A stretch of 54,770 bases of DNA from assembly GCA_964505385.1 (NCBI GenBank), contig CAZDIA010000018.1, forward strand, positions 1 to 54,770, written 5' to 3'. Below the pieces are notes generated by a model. The model saw only the letters and a program-made list of their open reading frames with translations. It searched no databases and was not told where the DNA came from. The DNA comes from SLJN01 sp964505385 (GTDB taxonomy: Bacteria > Bacteroidota > Rhodothermia > Balneolales > Natronogracilivirgulaceae). Position numbers and translations under genes: made by a program. Each line of letters opens with the position of its first letter. Position 1 is the first letter of the stretch. Below are positions 35,776 to 43,262 of this stretch, one piece after another.

Positions 35776-36423
35776 TTAATTGAGTTCCTTGGTGCAGAAA
35801 TACCAATCCACACACTCATATCCCTCATTGACTCTTTTCTCGGCTTCTTCCTGTGTTGAAGGAGGTGGAACGATAACTTTATCACCGGGCTGCCAGTTTT
35901 CCGGAGTAGCCACATTGTGCTCATCAGAAGTCTGAAGCGATTTCACAAGGCGCAGGATCTCCGGAACAGACCGCCCATTTGTCATTGGATAATAAAGCAT
36001 TGCACGAAGAACACTGTTATCATCAATAACAAATGTTGTTCGTACCGCAGAGGTATCGCTTGCTCCAGGCTGGATCATGCCATAGGCATTGGAAACTTTC
36101 ATGGACAGATCTTCAATAATCGGGAAAGGAATTTCGATACCGAATTTTTCTTTAATATTGCGAACCCATGCCAGGTGAGAATGGGTACTATCCACAGATA
36201 AGCCGATCAATTCTGTATTGAGTTTTTTGAATTCATCAGCATATTCGGCAAATGCCATAAACTCAGTGGTACAAACCGGAGTAAAGTCAGCAGGATGTGA
36301 AAACAGTACCAAATATTTTCCTTTGTAATCATCCAGAGATTTTACTCCATGGGTAGTTTTGGCTTCAAAGTATGGAGCCTGTTCATTGAGACGTGGTAAT
36401 GCTAATGGTTCTTGGTCACTCAT
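35776..36423 (-). CDS. Prx6-type peroxiredoxin
   Basis: A 215-aa thiol peroxidase. The peroxidatic Cys51 lies in HPADFTPVCTTEF, with the Prx6-class long C-terminal domain and the C-terminal pair Cys204 and Cys210 (YECVDWYFC) known from archaeal-type Prx6 enzymes. It reduces hydrogen peroxide and organic peroxides in the cytoplasm. ATG at 36421-36423. It stands alone between susCD and the other polysaccharide genes, with its own terminator, so it seems unrelated to sugar use. Confidence 0.95.
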   Translation of the reverse strand: MSDQEPLALPRLNEQAPYFEAKTTHGVKSLDDYKGKYLVLFSHPADFTPVCTTEFMAFAEYADEFKKLNTELIGLSVDSTHSHLAWVRNIKEKFGIEIPFPIIEDLSMKVSNAYGMIQPGASDTSAVRTTFVIDDNSVLRAMLYYPMTNGRSVPEILRLVKSLQTSDEHNVATPENWQPGDKVIVPPPSTQEEAEKRVNEGYECVDWYFCTKELN

Positions 36424-37412
36424 AGAAGTAGGTATTTTTTGATTAAGGATTAAAAATAGATAATAGTTACATATCTATATTAGATAATATTAATATACTG
36501 GCAGATTATGAAATTTCTATGAAGATTTAGTCTAAATAGTAATAGTTTATCTCTTATTTGGAATAGATCGGTAGTAAAAGGCCATCTTTCAAATATTTAT
36601 TGGATTCTGAGATTCATAATAGGAGGCCACCCTAAAAAAGTTCAACACTTAACATTTAGCGCTTAAGATTATTTACAAAGCCTACACTGTACACCCCTTG
36701 CCAGTAAAAGGAACTAATAAACAGTTGACCCAACAGTCACACACATCCTTCACGGTACAGGCTCCGAATCAATAGTCGCTCCCTTGACTTTCTTCCGATG
36801 TGGTATGACATATAGTATCTTTACAAAACATATTTTCATCTTCTCCCTGGTTTCGCCGAAGGCGCATTGTTGAATAAATTGGCAGCAAGTATCTAACAAG
36901 AAGCCAGCCGGTTACTTTACGTCTCATAAAAGTCTTTTCGGCGTAAAGGTCTGCATTATTTGTATGTCTAAATATATTTATAGGTACCTGATAGATTCTT
37001 CCATTCCATTCCATTCCATTACGTTTATACCGATTGGCAGTTTTAGTAATCGCGATCCACGTCACATTAAAAAAAGGCTTCATCTCTTAACCTCATCTGT
37101 CACTGGAGCCGGAACCGTATCTGAATTCTAAACAATGTCCCTATACACAGCCGTGATGGGACACAGGAACACAATACATTGAGTTCCAACTATTATAATC
37201 TTCTGCTATAAATCCTGGCGCATGACATCTCACTTTGGGGATAAGGCATGCTTTGTCCATACAATATCCCTATCTCTTCAACATTCCGATCTCTTATGTT
37301 CTAAGCCTGAACAGCCGCCTTCATTATGACTATAGTAATGGAATGTCCTACCATTCAATCGGCTGCCGGGTATTCCCGCAATTCATCAAATATTCAGACA
37401 TATTACCCAAAC
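36424..37412. other. Gene-poor stretch of about 1 kb
   Basis: No convincing gene. One 104-codon minus-strand frame (36769-37083) has no recognisable motif. The stretch contains a TTCCA tandem repeat (about 37002-37018) and the words GCATTGTTGAATAAATT (36864-36880), which resemble the terminal inverted repeat of IS5/IS903-type elements, but no transposase. It may be decayed mobile DNA or simply spacer. Confidence 0.4.
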
Positions 37413-37444
37413 AAAAAAGGCTCGCAATGTTTGCGAGCCTTTTC
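37413..37444. terminator. Bidirectional hairpin terminator
   Basis: AAAAGGCTCGCAA-TGT-TTGCGAGCCTTTT is a perfect 13-bp stem with A and T runs on both sides, about 30 bp after the stop of the truncated sorting-domain gene (minus strand). Confidence 0.88.
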
Positions 37445-37474
37445 AGATATAAAAAATGTAACTACTGTAATTTT

Positions 37475-37783
37475 TTACCTGATCAAAGTCAGATTTCGTG
37501 AAAGTACTTGATCACCGGCCTCTAACCTGTAGATATAGGTGCCGCTGGTAAGATCAGAAGCATCGAATGTAACTGAATGCTGTCCTTGAGAAAGACGCTC
37601 ATCTTTTAAAGTTTCAACACGCTGGCCGAGCATATTGAAAACTTCCAATGTGACGTGAGAGGCTTCAGGTATAGCGAATTCAATTGTGGTGACCGGATTG
37701 AACGGGTTTGGATAGTTTTGATCCAACTCAACAGACTGCGGAACATCTTTTGTTTGATAGTCACTGCTGGTTGGTTCTTCGCC
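37475..37783 (-). CDS. C-terminal end of a secreted protein with sorting domain (cut by gap)
   Basis: The visible 102 codons, running out of the N gap, read GEEPTSSDYQTKDVPQSVEL, then DQNYPNPFNPVTTIEFAIPE and on to LTSGTYIYRLEAGDQVLSRN ending LTLIR. This is the type A C-terminal sorting domain used with type IX secretion in this group. The rest of the gene is in the gap or missing, so its catalytic part is unknown. The tail is closely similar to that of the next gene. Confidence 0.85.
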   Translation of the reverse strand, partial: GEEPTSSDYQTKDVPQSVELDQNYPNPFNPVTTIEFAIPEASHVTLEVFNMLGQRVETLKDERLSQGQHSVTFDASDLTSGTYIYRLEAGDQVLSRNLTLIR

Positions 37784-37883
37784 NNNNNNNNNNNNNNNNN
37801 NNNNNNNNNNNNNNNNNNNNNNNNNNNNNNNNNNNNNNNNNNNNNNNNNNNNNNNNNNNNNNNNNNNNNNNNNNNNNNNNNNN
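37784..37883. other. Assembly gap (100 N)
   Basis: Exactly 100 unresolved bases, the conventional size for a gap of unknown length. Both sides are ends of sorting-domain genes: the left lacks its 5' part and the right ends with its stop at 37885-37887, so the gap probably holds the body of the left gene. Confidence 0.95.
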
Positions 37884-37884
37884 A

Positions 37885-40158
37885 CTACTTGATCAATGTC
37901 ATTGTCTTGGTATTGATCTGATCTCCGGCTTGTAATCTGTAGATGTAAGTTCCGGAAGAAAGGTGAGACGCATCATAATCAAAGCTATGCTGCCCAGCAG
38001 ATAACTCCTCATCCACCAGTGTTTCAACCTTCTGCCCTAATGCGTTATAAATTTCAAGCGTTGCATGTTCAGCCTGAGGTAATGCAAACTCAATTTGGGT
38101 TGTCGGGTTGAAAGGATTAGGATAGTTTTGTTCCAGCTCCACATCAGCAGGCAACTCATAGTCAACCACTTCGCTGCTTGTTACCTCCTCTACATTTTCA
38201 AGTCGTAACCCGTCAACAAACCAGGTATCATCTTCTCCTCCGGTTGGCGGGTTATCCATATCCAGATCGAAAATGATAGTAACCATATCCCAATCAGCAT
38301 CGGCTAATCCGCTTAAATCCCACTCAAGCTCAATCCATTCTTCGGCCTCAGTAATTTCCGCAAACTGGTCGTCGGTTTCCAGATCGCTATCCTGCTCCTC
38401 AAGCTTCATGATCGCATCTATATCAGATCTTGGGGACCAAACTTTCATTTTAAAAGTCGATTCGTCATTGATATTTACGGCCTCTTCAAGTCTGTAGAAA
38501 AATCCGGCCCAGGCTGCACTGCCTGCACCCTTTTCATACCGCAGTACGTAATCCGACTCATTCATACCGGATGCATCAGGATTTTCCATCCTTGAAAGAA
38601 TTGCACCTTCGAAGGGAAAAAATGTATAATCTTCCCAATCGACGTCTTCAGTATCCATATTGAATTCGAATGGAAATGGCTGTAGTGAAGAAATGTCCTC
38701 ATCATCGGGTTCGGTAATGACAATTCCCGGAGGCGGTTCAACTTCGCCCGGCTCTTCAGCTACGCCTTCGAGTGAAAATTCATCCAAATACCATGTGTAA
38801 TCTTCACCGCCTTCGCCAGCAGTCTCTAATTCCATAATAATTGTGACGACATCCCAGGCTTCTTCCGGATCAATGCCTTCCAAATCCCATTCGAGCTCTA
38901 TCCATTCACCGTATTCTGTTATTTCTGCAAAGAATTCATTGGTCTCAAGATCACCATCATGCTGTTCAAACTTTAATGAAGCTTCAACATCAGAGCGCGG
39001 AGACCACACTTTCATGCTAAATGTCGACTCGTCAGACAAGTATACTTCGTCTGACAGGCGATAGAAAAAGCCGGCCCAGGGCTCTGAACCCTCTGTCTTT
39101 TCATATTCAAGTACGAAATCATTTTCATTTAAACCGGATTTATCGGGATTTGTAACTCTCGCAAGCACAGCACCTTCAAACGGGAAAAATGTGTAATCAT
39201 TCCAGTTTATAGCGCGGCTACCCATATTAAAAGAATGCGGGAATGTTTGCAGCAACCCGGTATCTTCATCTTCTGGCGGCTCAATGGCTGTATGATCATC
39301 AACCGGTACCTCATCAAATGTCAGGGTTGGGTAATCATCTTCGGTGGTAGTCCAGATCGTCTCAAAATCCAGTGCAGCCATATTCTCCGCAGCAGCTTCG
39401 CCGGTCATATCTTCGGTGGTAAGTCCATGTACATTGGTTCCTTCATCGCCGAAGCCTATTCCATCAGCCGGAGAGCTTTCATCAACATCCCAATAGATAT
39501 TTGCTACGGTGCCTCCGTCATTATTTCCGACTACGACACCATACCAATCTCCGCCCGTAACTTCAGCCACAGCGTAAGAATTATACACCTCGCCATCGGC
39601 ACTTAAACGTCCGGCAACACCCGCATTCTGAGTGTCATCCGCATCAACCGTAACATGGGCATAGGTGTTGTCTACGATACCATCAACAACATGGCCTACA
39701 ATGCCGCTGACCATCAGCCAGCCATCAACTTCTCCGGTAACATAGACATTCTCAATCAATCCGTTTGCCGTTAGAACACCGGTTATTCCGCCAACCATTT
39801 CTCCGTCCGGAGCAATAAGATCAAGATCCTCAAGTCCGAGGTTCCGTACTTCTCCGCCGGCTATGACGCTGAACAAACCCACATGAAGATCATCATCCGT
39901 ATCAATGGTAAGATTTGAAATTACATGCCCGTCTCCATCATAGCTGCCGGTCAGATCGTCCAAAGGAGAAAAATCAAAATCCGATGCATCTATATTTTCT
40001 GTCTGTATAAAATGATCAGGGCCTCCGGCTTCCTGTAATTGCTCAACAGTTGCAACCTGATACGGATCATCAATCGACCCGTCTCCACCTTCAAATTGAG
40101 CAGTACCCATTTTTGCTGTTAATAGTACTACTGATAATGTGAGTATTATATACTTCAT
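37885..40158 (-). CDS. Secreted GLUG-repeat protein with two carbohydrate-binding-like domains and sorting domain
   Basis: A 757-aa protein: signal peptide (ending TAQ), a beta-helical region of GLUG-type repeats (VGGITGVLTANGLIENVYVT, VSGIVGHVVDGIVDNTYAHV, about 25-260), two tandem copies of a roughly 175-residue domain (starting LLQTFPHSFNMGSRAINW and LQPFPFEFNMDTEDVDW, both ending in a WYLDEF/WFVDGL strand), and a C-terminal sorting domain (NYPNPFNPTTQIEFALP, SGTYIYRLQAGD, MTLIK). The two copies look like glycan-binding jelly rolls. No catalytic motif is seen. It is probably a cell-surface glycan-binding protein of the beta-glucan locus, in a SusE/SusF-like role; this is inference from context. 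Confidence 0.8.
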   Translation of the reverse strand: MKYIILTLSVVLLTAKMGTAQFEGGDGSIDDPYQVATVEQLQEAGGPDHFIQTENIDASDFDFSPLDDLTGSYDGDGHVISNLTIDTDDDLHVGLFSVIAGGEVRNLGLEDLDLIAPDGEMVGGITGVLTANGLIENVYVTGEVDGWLMVSGIVGHVVDGIVDNTYAHVTVDADDTQNAGVAGRLSADGEVYNSYAVAEVTGGDWYGVVVGNNDGGTVANIYWDVDESSPADGIGFGDEGTNVHGLTTEDMTGEAAAENMAALDFETIWTTTEDDYPTLTFDEVPVDDHTAIEPPEDEDTGLLQTFPHSFNMGSRAINWNDYTFFPFEGAVLARVTNPDKSGLNENDFVLEYEKTEGSEPWAGFFYRLSDEVYLSDESTFSMKVWSPRSDVEASLKFEQHDGDLETNEFFAEITEYGEWIELEWDLEGIDPEEAWDVVTIIMELETAGEGGEDYTWYLDEFSLEGVAEEPGEVEPPPGIVITEPDDEDISSLQPFPFEFNMDTEDVDWEDYTFFPFEGAILSRMENPDASGMNESDYVLRYEKGAGSAAWAGFFYRLEEAVNINDESTFKMKVWSPRSDIDAIMKLEEQDSDLETDDQFAEITEAEEWIELEWDLSGLADADWDMVTIIFDLDMDNPPTGGEDDTWFVDGLRLENVEEVTSSEVVDYELPADVELEQNYPNPFNPTTQIEFALPQAEHATLEIYNALGQKVETLVDEELSAGQHSFDYDASHLSSGTYIYRLQAGDQINTKTMTLIK

Positions 40159-40196
40159 ATTGTACTCTTTTTTATTAGTTTATCATTATTTTGCAT

Positions 40197-40217
40197 ACAA
40201 GTGATCTTTTCACTTGT
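40197..40217. promoter_or_regulatory. ACAAGTG/CACTTGT inverted repeat before the GLUG gene
   Basis: A 7-bp perfect inverted repeat with a 7-base spacer, about 40 bp before the ATG of the GLUG-repeat gene. It shares the 10-mer catacaagtg with 42894-42903 upstream of the GH16 gene. Confidence 0.35.
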
Positions 40218-40321
40218 GTTTATTGATCACGGTGAGATTTTTTTGTGTTACCTACAGTGGTTAACTATAGTCGGTTTACATCACATCGCCCAAAAACCCG
40301 CCCATGTTTTATAGCGCATTG

Positions 40322-41623
40322 TCACTCAACAAAAAAAGGAATATTGGCGGTAGCGGCCTTATCATGCTCATTGGTCACATACACAAACAGGCGATAAGGA
40401 CCCGGCTCCTGAGGTGAATCAAATGTAATATTACCGGCCTCCGCATCTTCTTCCACAAGTAGTCCTGTAATGGTCTCCGGCCGCTCTTCCGGATCGCCGC
40501 CGGCACCGATATCCGTGCTTTCAGGCAGAAACTCCCATTCCAATTCAATTTCCGCAGCGCCGTGCAACTTAACATCAATATTTGCATCATACCGCTCCCC
40601 GGGTTGCAAATAGACATTTTCATGGGCCGTTTTGCCCTCTATCTTAAAAGCATTAATAGATGGCGCTTGATTATCCGGCCACTCTCCTGTCCATAAATAT
40701 TGCATTGCATCAACTACTTCAGTCGGATATCCGCTTTCCAGAAACATACCGTACCATGTTGGAGTGGTCTCTTGTTTTTGTCCCCATAAGAAAGCATATG
40801 ATCCGAGGCACATTTCCGGGTCGCCCTCAATAGCGTCTTTGTATCTCTCACGGTATACCCTGGATTTTTCCGTACTTGTTTCCTCTATCGGAACCTCCCA
40901 ATCTGTCTCGGGCGACTCCCAGTGACCGGTTGGTCCCCATTCGGTAACCATATAGGGTTTCTCCCATTCAATTTCCCGTATGGTTTGGGGCAATTCTGAT
41001 AAATCTCCGTAGGTGTTGACACTCAGAAAATCGATGGTTGGCACTTTTTCTTGTATCAGCTGCGCTTTTTCCCTGTCAATTCCTGCAGTCACCGTAGTTA
41101 TCAAATTATTGGGATCGAGTTCGCGAACCATCTGCGCAATATCTTCTACGGCATGCCAAACCCGGGTGTTTTCATACATCAGATCAACTTCATTGCCAAG
41201 CCCCCAGGCGAGAAGCGCCGGGTGATCCTTATACCGAAGCACCTTTTCACGTACTTCTTCTTTCTGTTTTTGAACAGCTTCTTCATCATCGTAGTCAAAA
41301 CCGTGCCGTTCATGTTCAAGCCATACTCCCAGCATAACCGTAAGACCGTGTTCAAAAGCTTTGTCCAGGATTTCTTCTGCGTTACCGGTACTCCAGGTTC
41401 TTACTGAGTTGGCCCCCGTTTCTGAAAGTTTTTCCAAATTTGACGACCCGCCTGCTCCTTTTATAAAATAAGGTTCTCCATCACGCACTATCTGATATGA
41501 CCCATTTGACTCTTCGATACTAACGGGGACAGGTTCATAATTCTCCGTTTCTGCGTCATTGAATCCCGTGCCATTAACAAACAAAAACAAGAAAAGCGGT
41601 AGCAGAATAATTTTTGACTTCAT
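40322..41623 (-). CDS. Secreted clan GH-A glycoside hydrolase (GH2/GH158-like)
   Basis: A 433-aa protein with a signal peptide, a TIM-barrel with acid/base Glu145 (WGLGNEVDL) and nucleophile Glu228 (VTEWGPTGHW), and a C-terminal Ig-like domain (about 330-433). The LEKLSETGANSVRTWST opening is typical of clan GH-A enzymes. Exact family cannot be settled by eye; GH158 (endo-beta-1,3-glucanase) would suit the neighbouring GH16 and GH3 genes. ATG at 41621-41623; the probable promoter (TTTG 41656-41659, TAAATTTG 41631-41638 on the minus strand) would put the transcript start almost at the ATG. Confidence 0.78.
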   Translation of the reverse strand: MKSKIILLPLFLFLFVNGTGFNDAETENYEPVPVSIEESNGSYQIVRDGEPYFIKGAGGSSNLEKLSETGANSVRTWSTGNAEEILDKAFEHGLTVMLGVWLEHERHGFDYDDEEAVQKQKEEVREKVLRYKDHPALLAWGLGNEVDLMYENTRVWHAVEDIAQMVRELDPNNLITTVTAGIDREKAQLIQEKVPTIDFLSVNTYGDLSELPQTIREIEWEKPYMVTEWGPTGHWESPETDWEVPIEETSTEKSRVYRERYKDAIEGDPEMCLGSYAFLWGQKQETTPTWYGMFLESGYPTEVVDAMQYLWTGEWPDNQAPSINAFKIEGKTAHENVYLQPGERYDANIDVKLHGAAEIELEWEFLPESTDIGAGGDPEERPETITGLLVEEDAEAGNITFDSPQEPGPYRLFVYVTNEHDKAATANIPFFVE

Positions 41624-41630
41624 AATAACC

Positions 41631-41659
41631 CAAATTTAGTCTCTGTAAGAAAAATCAAA
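41631..41659 (-). promoter_or_regulatory. Promoter of the clan GH-A gene
   Basis: On the minus strand, TTTG (41656-41659), 17 bases, then TAAATTTG (41631-41638) matches the Bacteroidota TTTG/TAnnTTTG promoter. The -7 element ends only 8 bp before the ATG. The promoter lies within the terminal part of a dispersed repeat. Confidence 0.6.
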
Positions 41660-41722
41660 GCCCTCAGAAAACGCCAGGATCAAATCGCGCGAGGTTACTG
41701 ACCTTTTTAGAGGCACTATTTA
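41633..41722. repeat. Dispersed element, copy c
   Basis: About 90 bp between the clan GH-A gene and GH16. One end reads ttagtctctgtaagaaaa, the other (complement) attaaatagtgcctctaa; internal cagaaaacgccaggatc matches copy b. One end overlaps the GH16 stop codon, the other supplies the promoter of the next gene. Confidence 0.6.
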
Positions 41723-42819
41723 ATGAAAGTCATCTGCCTTGATAAAGTGGTATTATCAGTTTGAAGCGTGTAGATGTAGGTGCCGCTGCTTAAATTGCTG
41801 CCATCAAAGCGGACAGAATGGCTCCCCTGACTTAACTCTTCATCAGCGAGGACGGCTACCGATTGGCCCATACTGTTGAATACCTCAACTTTTACATGCT
41901 TTCTCTCGGGCAATTCAAATTGTATGGTTGTCTCAGGGTTGAAGGGGTTCGGATAATTTTGATTCAGATTTATAGATTCCGGAACCTCCTCTTCCTCTTC
42001 GGAAGAAGTTAACTCTGCATCTTCATAAGCATGGATATAATCCACAATCATGGTTTGAGGAAATTCGGTAGAGCTATCGGGGTCCCCCGGCCATTCTCCG
42101 CCCACAGCGACATTTAAGATAAAATGAAAATACTCATCAAAAGGCCAGTTATAAGGTTGGAGGTTATTCGGCGATACCTGAAAGAAAAAATTATCATCAA
42201 CATACCAGCGGATTATATCTGGTTCCCATTCAATAGAGAACACATGAAAGTCGTCACTGAATCTACCTTCATCAAGTTGATAAGCGCCACCACTATATTG
42301 ATGGTCGTATGGTTGATTCGTACCATAGTGGACAGTTCCGTGTACCTCGGCAGGCTCATGTCCCACAAGCTCCATAATATCTATTTCACCGCTTTCCGGC
42401 CAAGGACCATAAACCGACTCCGTGGGCATCATCCATATCGCCGGCCAGAGCCCCTGCCCTTCCGGGAGTTTTGCGCGAATTTCAAACCTGCCGTATTTAA
42501 AATCCTGCATGTCTTTTGTCCTGATTCGGGCAGAAGTAAAATCCTCTCCCTCATATTGCTCAGCCTGAGCTATGATATGAAGCTTATCATCTTCTATAAA
42601 GATATTTTCTTCACGGTCAGTGTAATATTGCAGCTCCCAATTTCCCCATCCGATAAGGCCTTCGTCGCTTCCGGTACCGTACTGATACTCCCAATTAGCC
42701 ATGTCCAGTGTATCCGTTTCAAATTCTTCAGACCACACTTTTTCCCAGGTCTGGCTAAAAACCGCTTCCGGGAGGATGAATAATAATGTGAGAGTTAATA
42801 TCTGTATTAGTTTCACCAT
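41716..42819 (-). CDS. GH16 beta-glucanase (laminarinase-like) with sorting domain
   Basis: About 367 aa. Signal peptide (LIQILTLTLLFILPEAVFSQ), GH16 jelly roll with the catalytic ExDxxE motif SGEIDIMELVG (Glu145, Asp147, Glu150 from the chosen start), preceded by LWPAIWMMP and followed by VHGTVHYG, then a C-terminal sorting domain (NYPNPFNPETTIQFELP, SGTYIYTLQTD, MTFIK). GH16 enzymes of this form cut beta-1,3 or mixed beta-1,3/1,4-glucan. The longer frame begins with TTG at 42843; the ATG at 42817-42819 has a good GAGGAG ribosome site 6 bases upstream and is preferred. The stop lies in a dispersed repeat. Confidence 0.94.
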   Translation of the reverse strand: MVKLIQILTLTLLFILPEAVFSQTWEKVWSEEFETDTLDMANWEYQYGTGSDEGLIGWGNWELQYYTDREENIFIEDDKLHIIAQAEQYEGEDFTSARIRTKDMQDFKYGRFEIRAKLPEGQGLWPAIWMMPTESVYGPWPESGEIDIMELVGHEPAEVHGTVHYGTNQPYDHQYSGGAYQLDEGRFSDDFHVFSIEWEPDIIRWYVDDNFFFQVSPNNLQPYNWPFDEYFHFILNVAVGGEWPGDPDSSTEFPQTMIVDYIHAYEDAELTSSEEEEEVPESINLNQNYPNPFNPETTIQFELPERKHVKVEVFNSMGQSVAVLADEELSQGSHSVRFDGSNLSSGTYIYTLQTDNTTLSRQMTFIK

Positions 42820-42910
42820 AGAGCTCCTCAAATAACTTAACAATAATTAAAATCGCCGATTTGATGACTCCAATATGAAAAAAAATACTCTATCATACAA
42901 GTGTTTAATT

Positions 42911-42927
42911 CAAATTTTATGCAATAA
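42911..42927 (-). promoter_or_regulatory. TTGCAT half-site and -7-like element before GH16
   Basis: On the minus strand, TTATTGCATAAAATTTG: a TTGCAT half-site joined to TAAAATTTG, the same arrangement as the sites before the LacI and GH3 genes. The rest of the divergent stretch 42820-43262 contains only the GH3 promoter and AT-rich DNA. Confidence 0.4.
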
Positions 42928-43037
42928 TTTTTCCGATATTGAAATTTTATGTAATACTTAAATTATTGTTATTTAGTATTTTATCATATTTAATATAAAT
43001 CATTTATTATATTTAAGTCACTTTAGTTTTTTAAAAT

Positions 43038-43060
43038 TGCAAAATTTTGCATTATATTTG
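43038..43060 (+). promoter_or_regulatory. Operator overlapping the GH3 promoter
   Basis: TGCAAAATTTTGCA (43038-43051) is a perfect 14-bp palindrome and is followed directly by TATATTTG (43053-43060), an exact TAnnTTTG -7 element. A repressor bound here would cover the core promoter. The transcript leader would be about 195 nt. Confidence 0.65.
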
Positions 43061-43262
43061 TACAGCAAATAAAAAGGGCTTTAACCTGAAATTATAATCT
43101 GTGATTGAGCCGGTATTCTACAACTACAATCCTTCTTATAATTTATTCAAATGGATAGGTGTAATTTGCCGGGCCGGTCATCAGCTTTCAGCAGAAGCCA
43201 CCGATTGTAACTATTTAAAACAATTACAGATCTGCAATTTCTAAACACGTTCAGAGGTATTT

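Noticed and set aside
36769..37083. 104-codon minus-strand frame as a gene
   Set aside because: No recognisable motif, uneven composition with a TTCCA repeat inside it, and no ribosome site; most likely chance.
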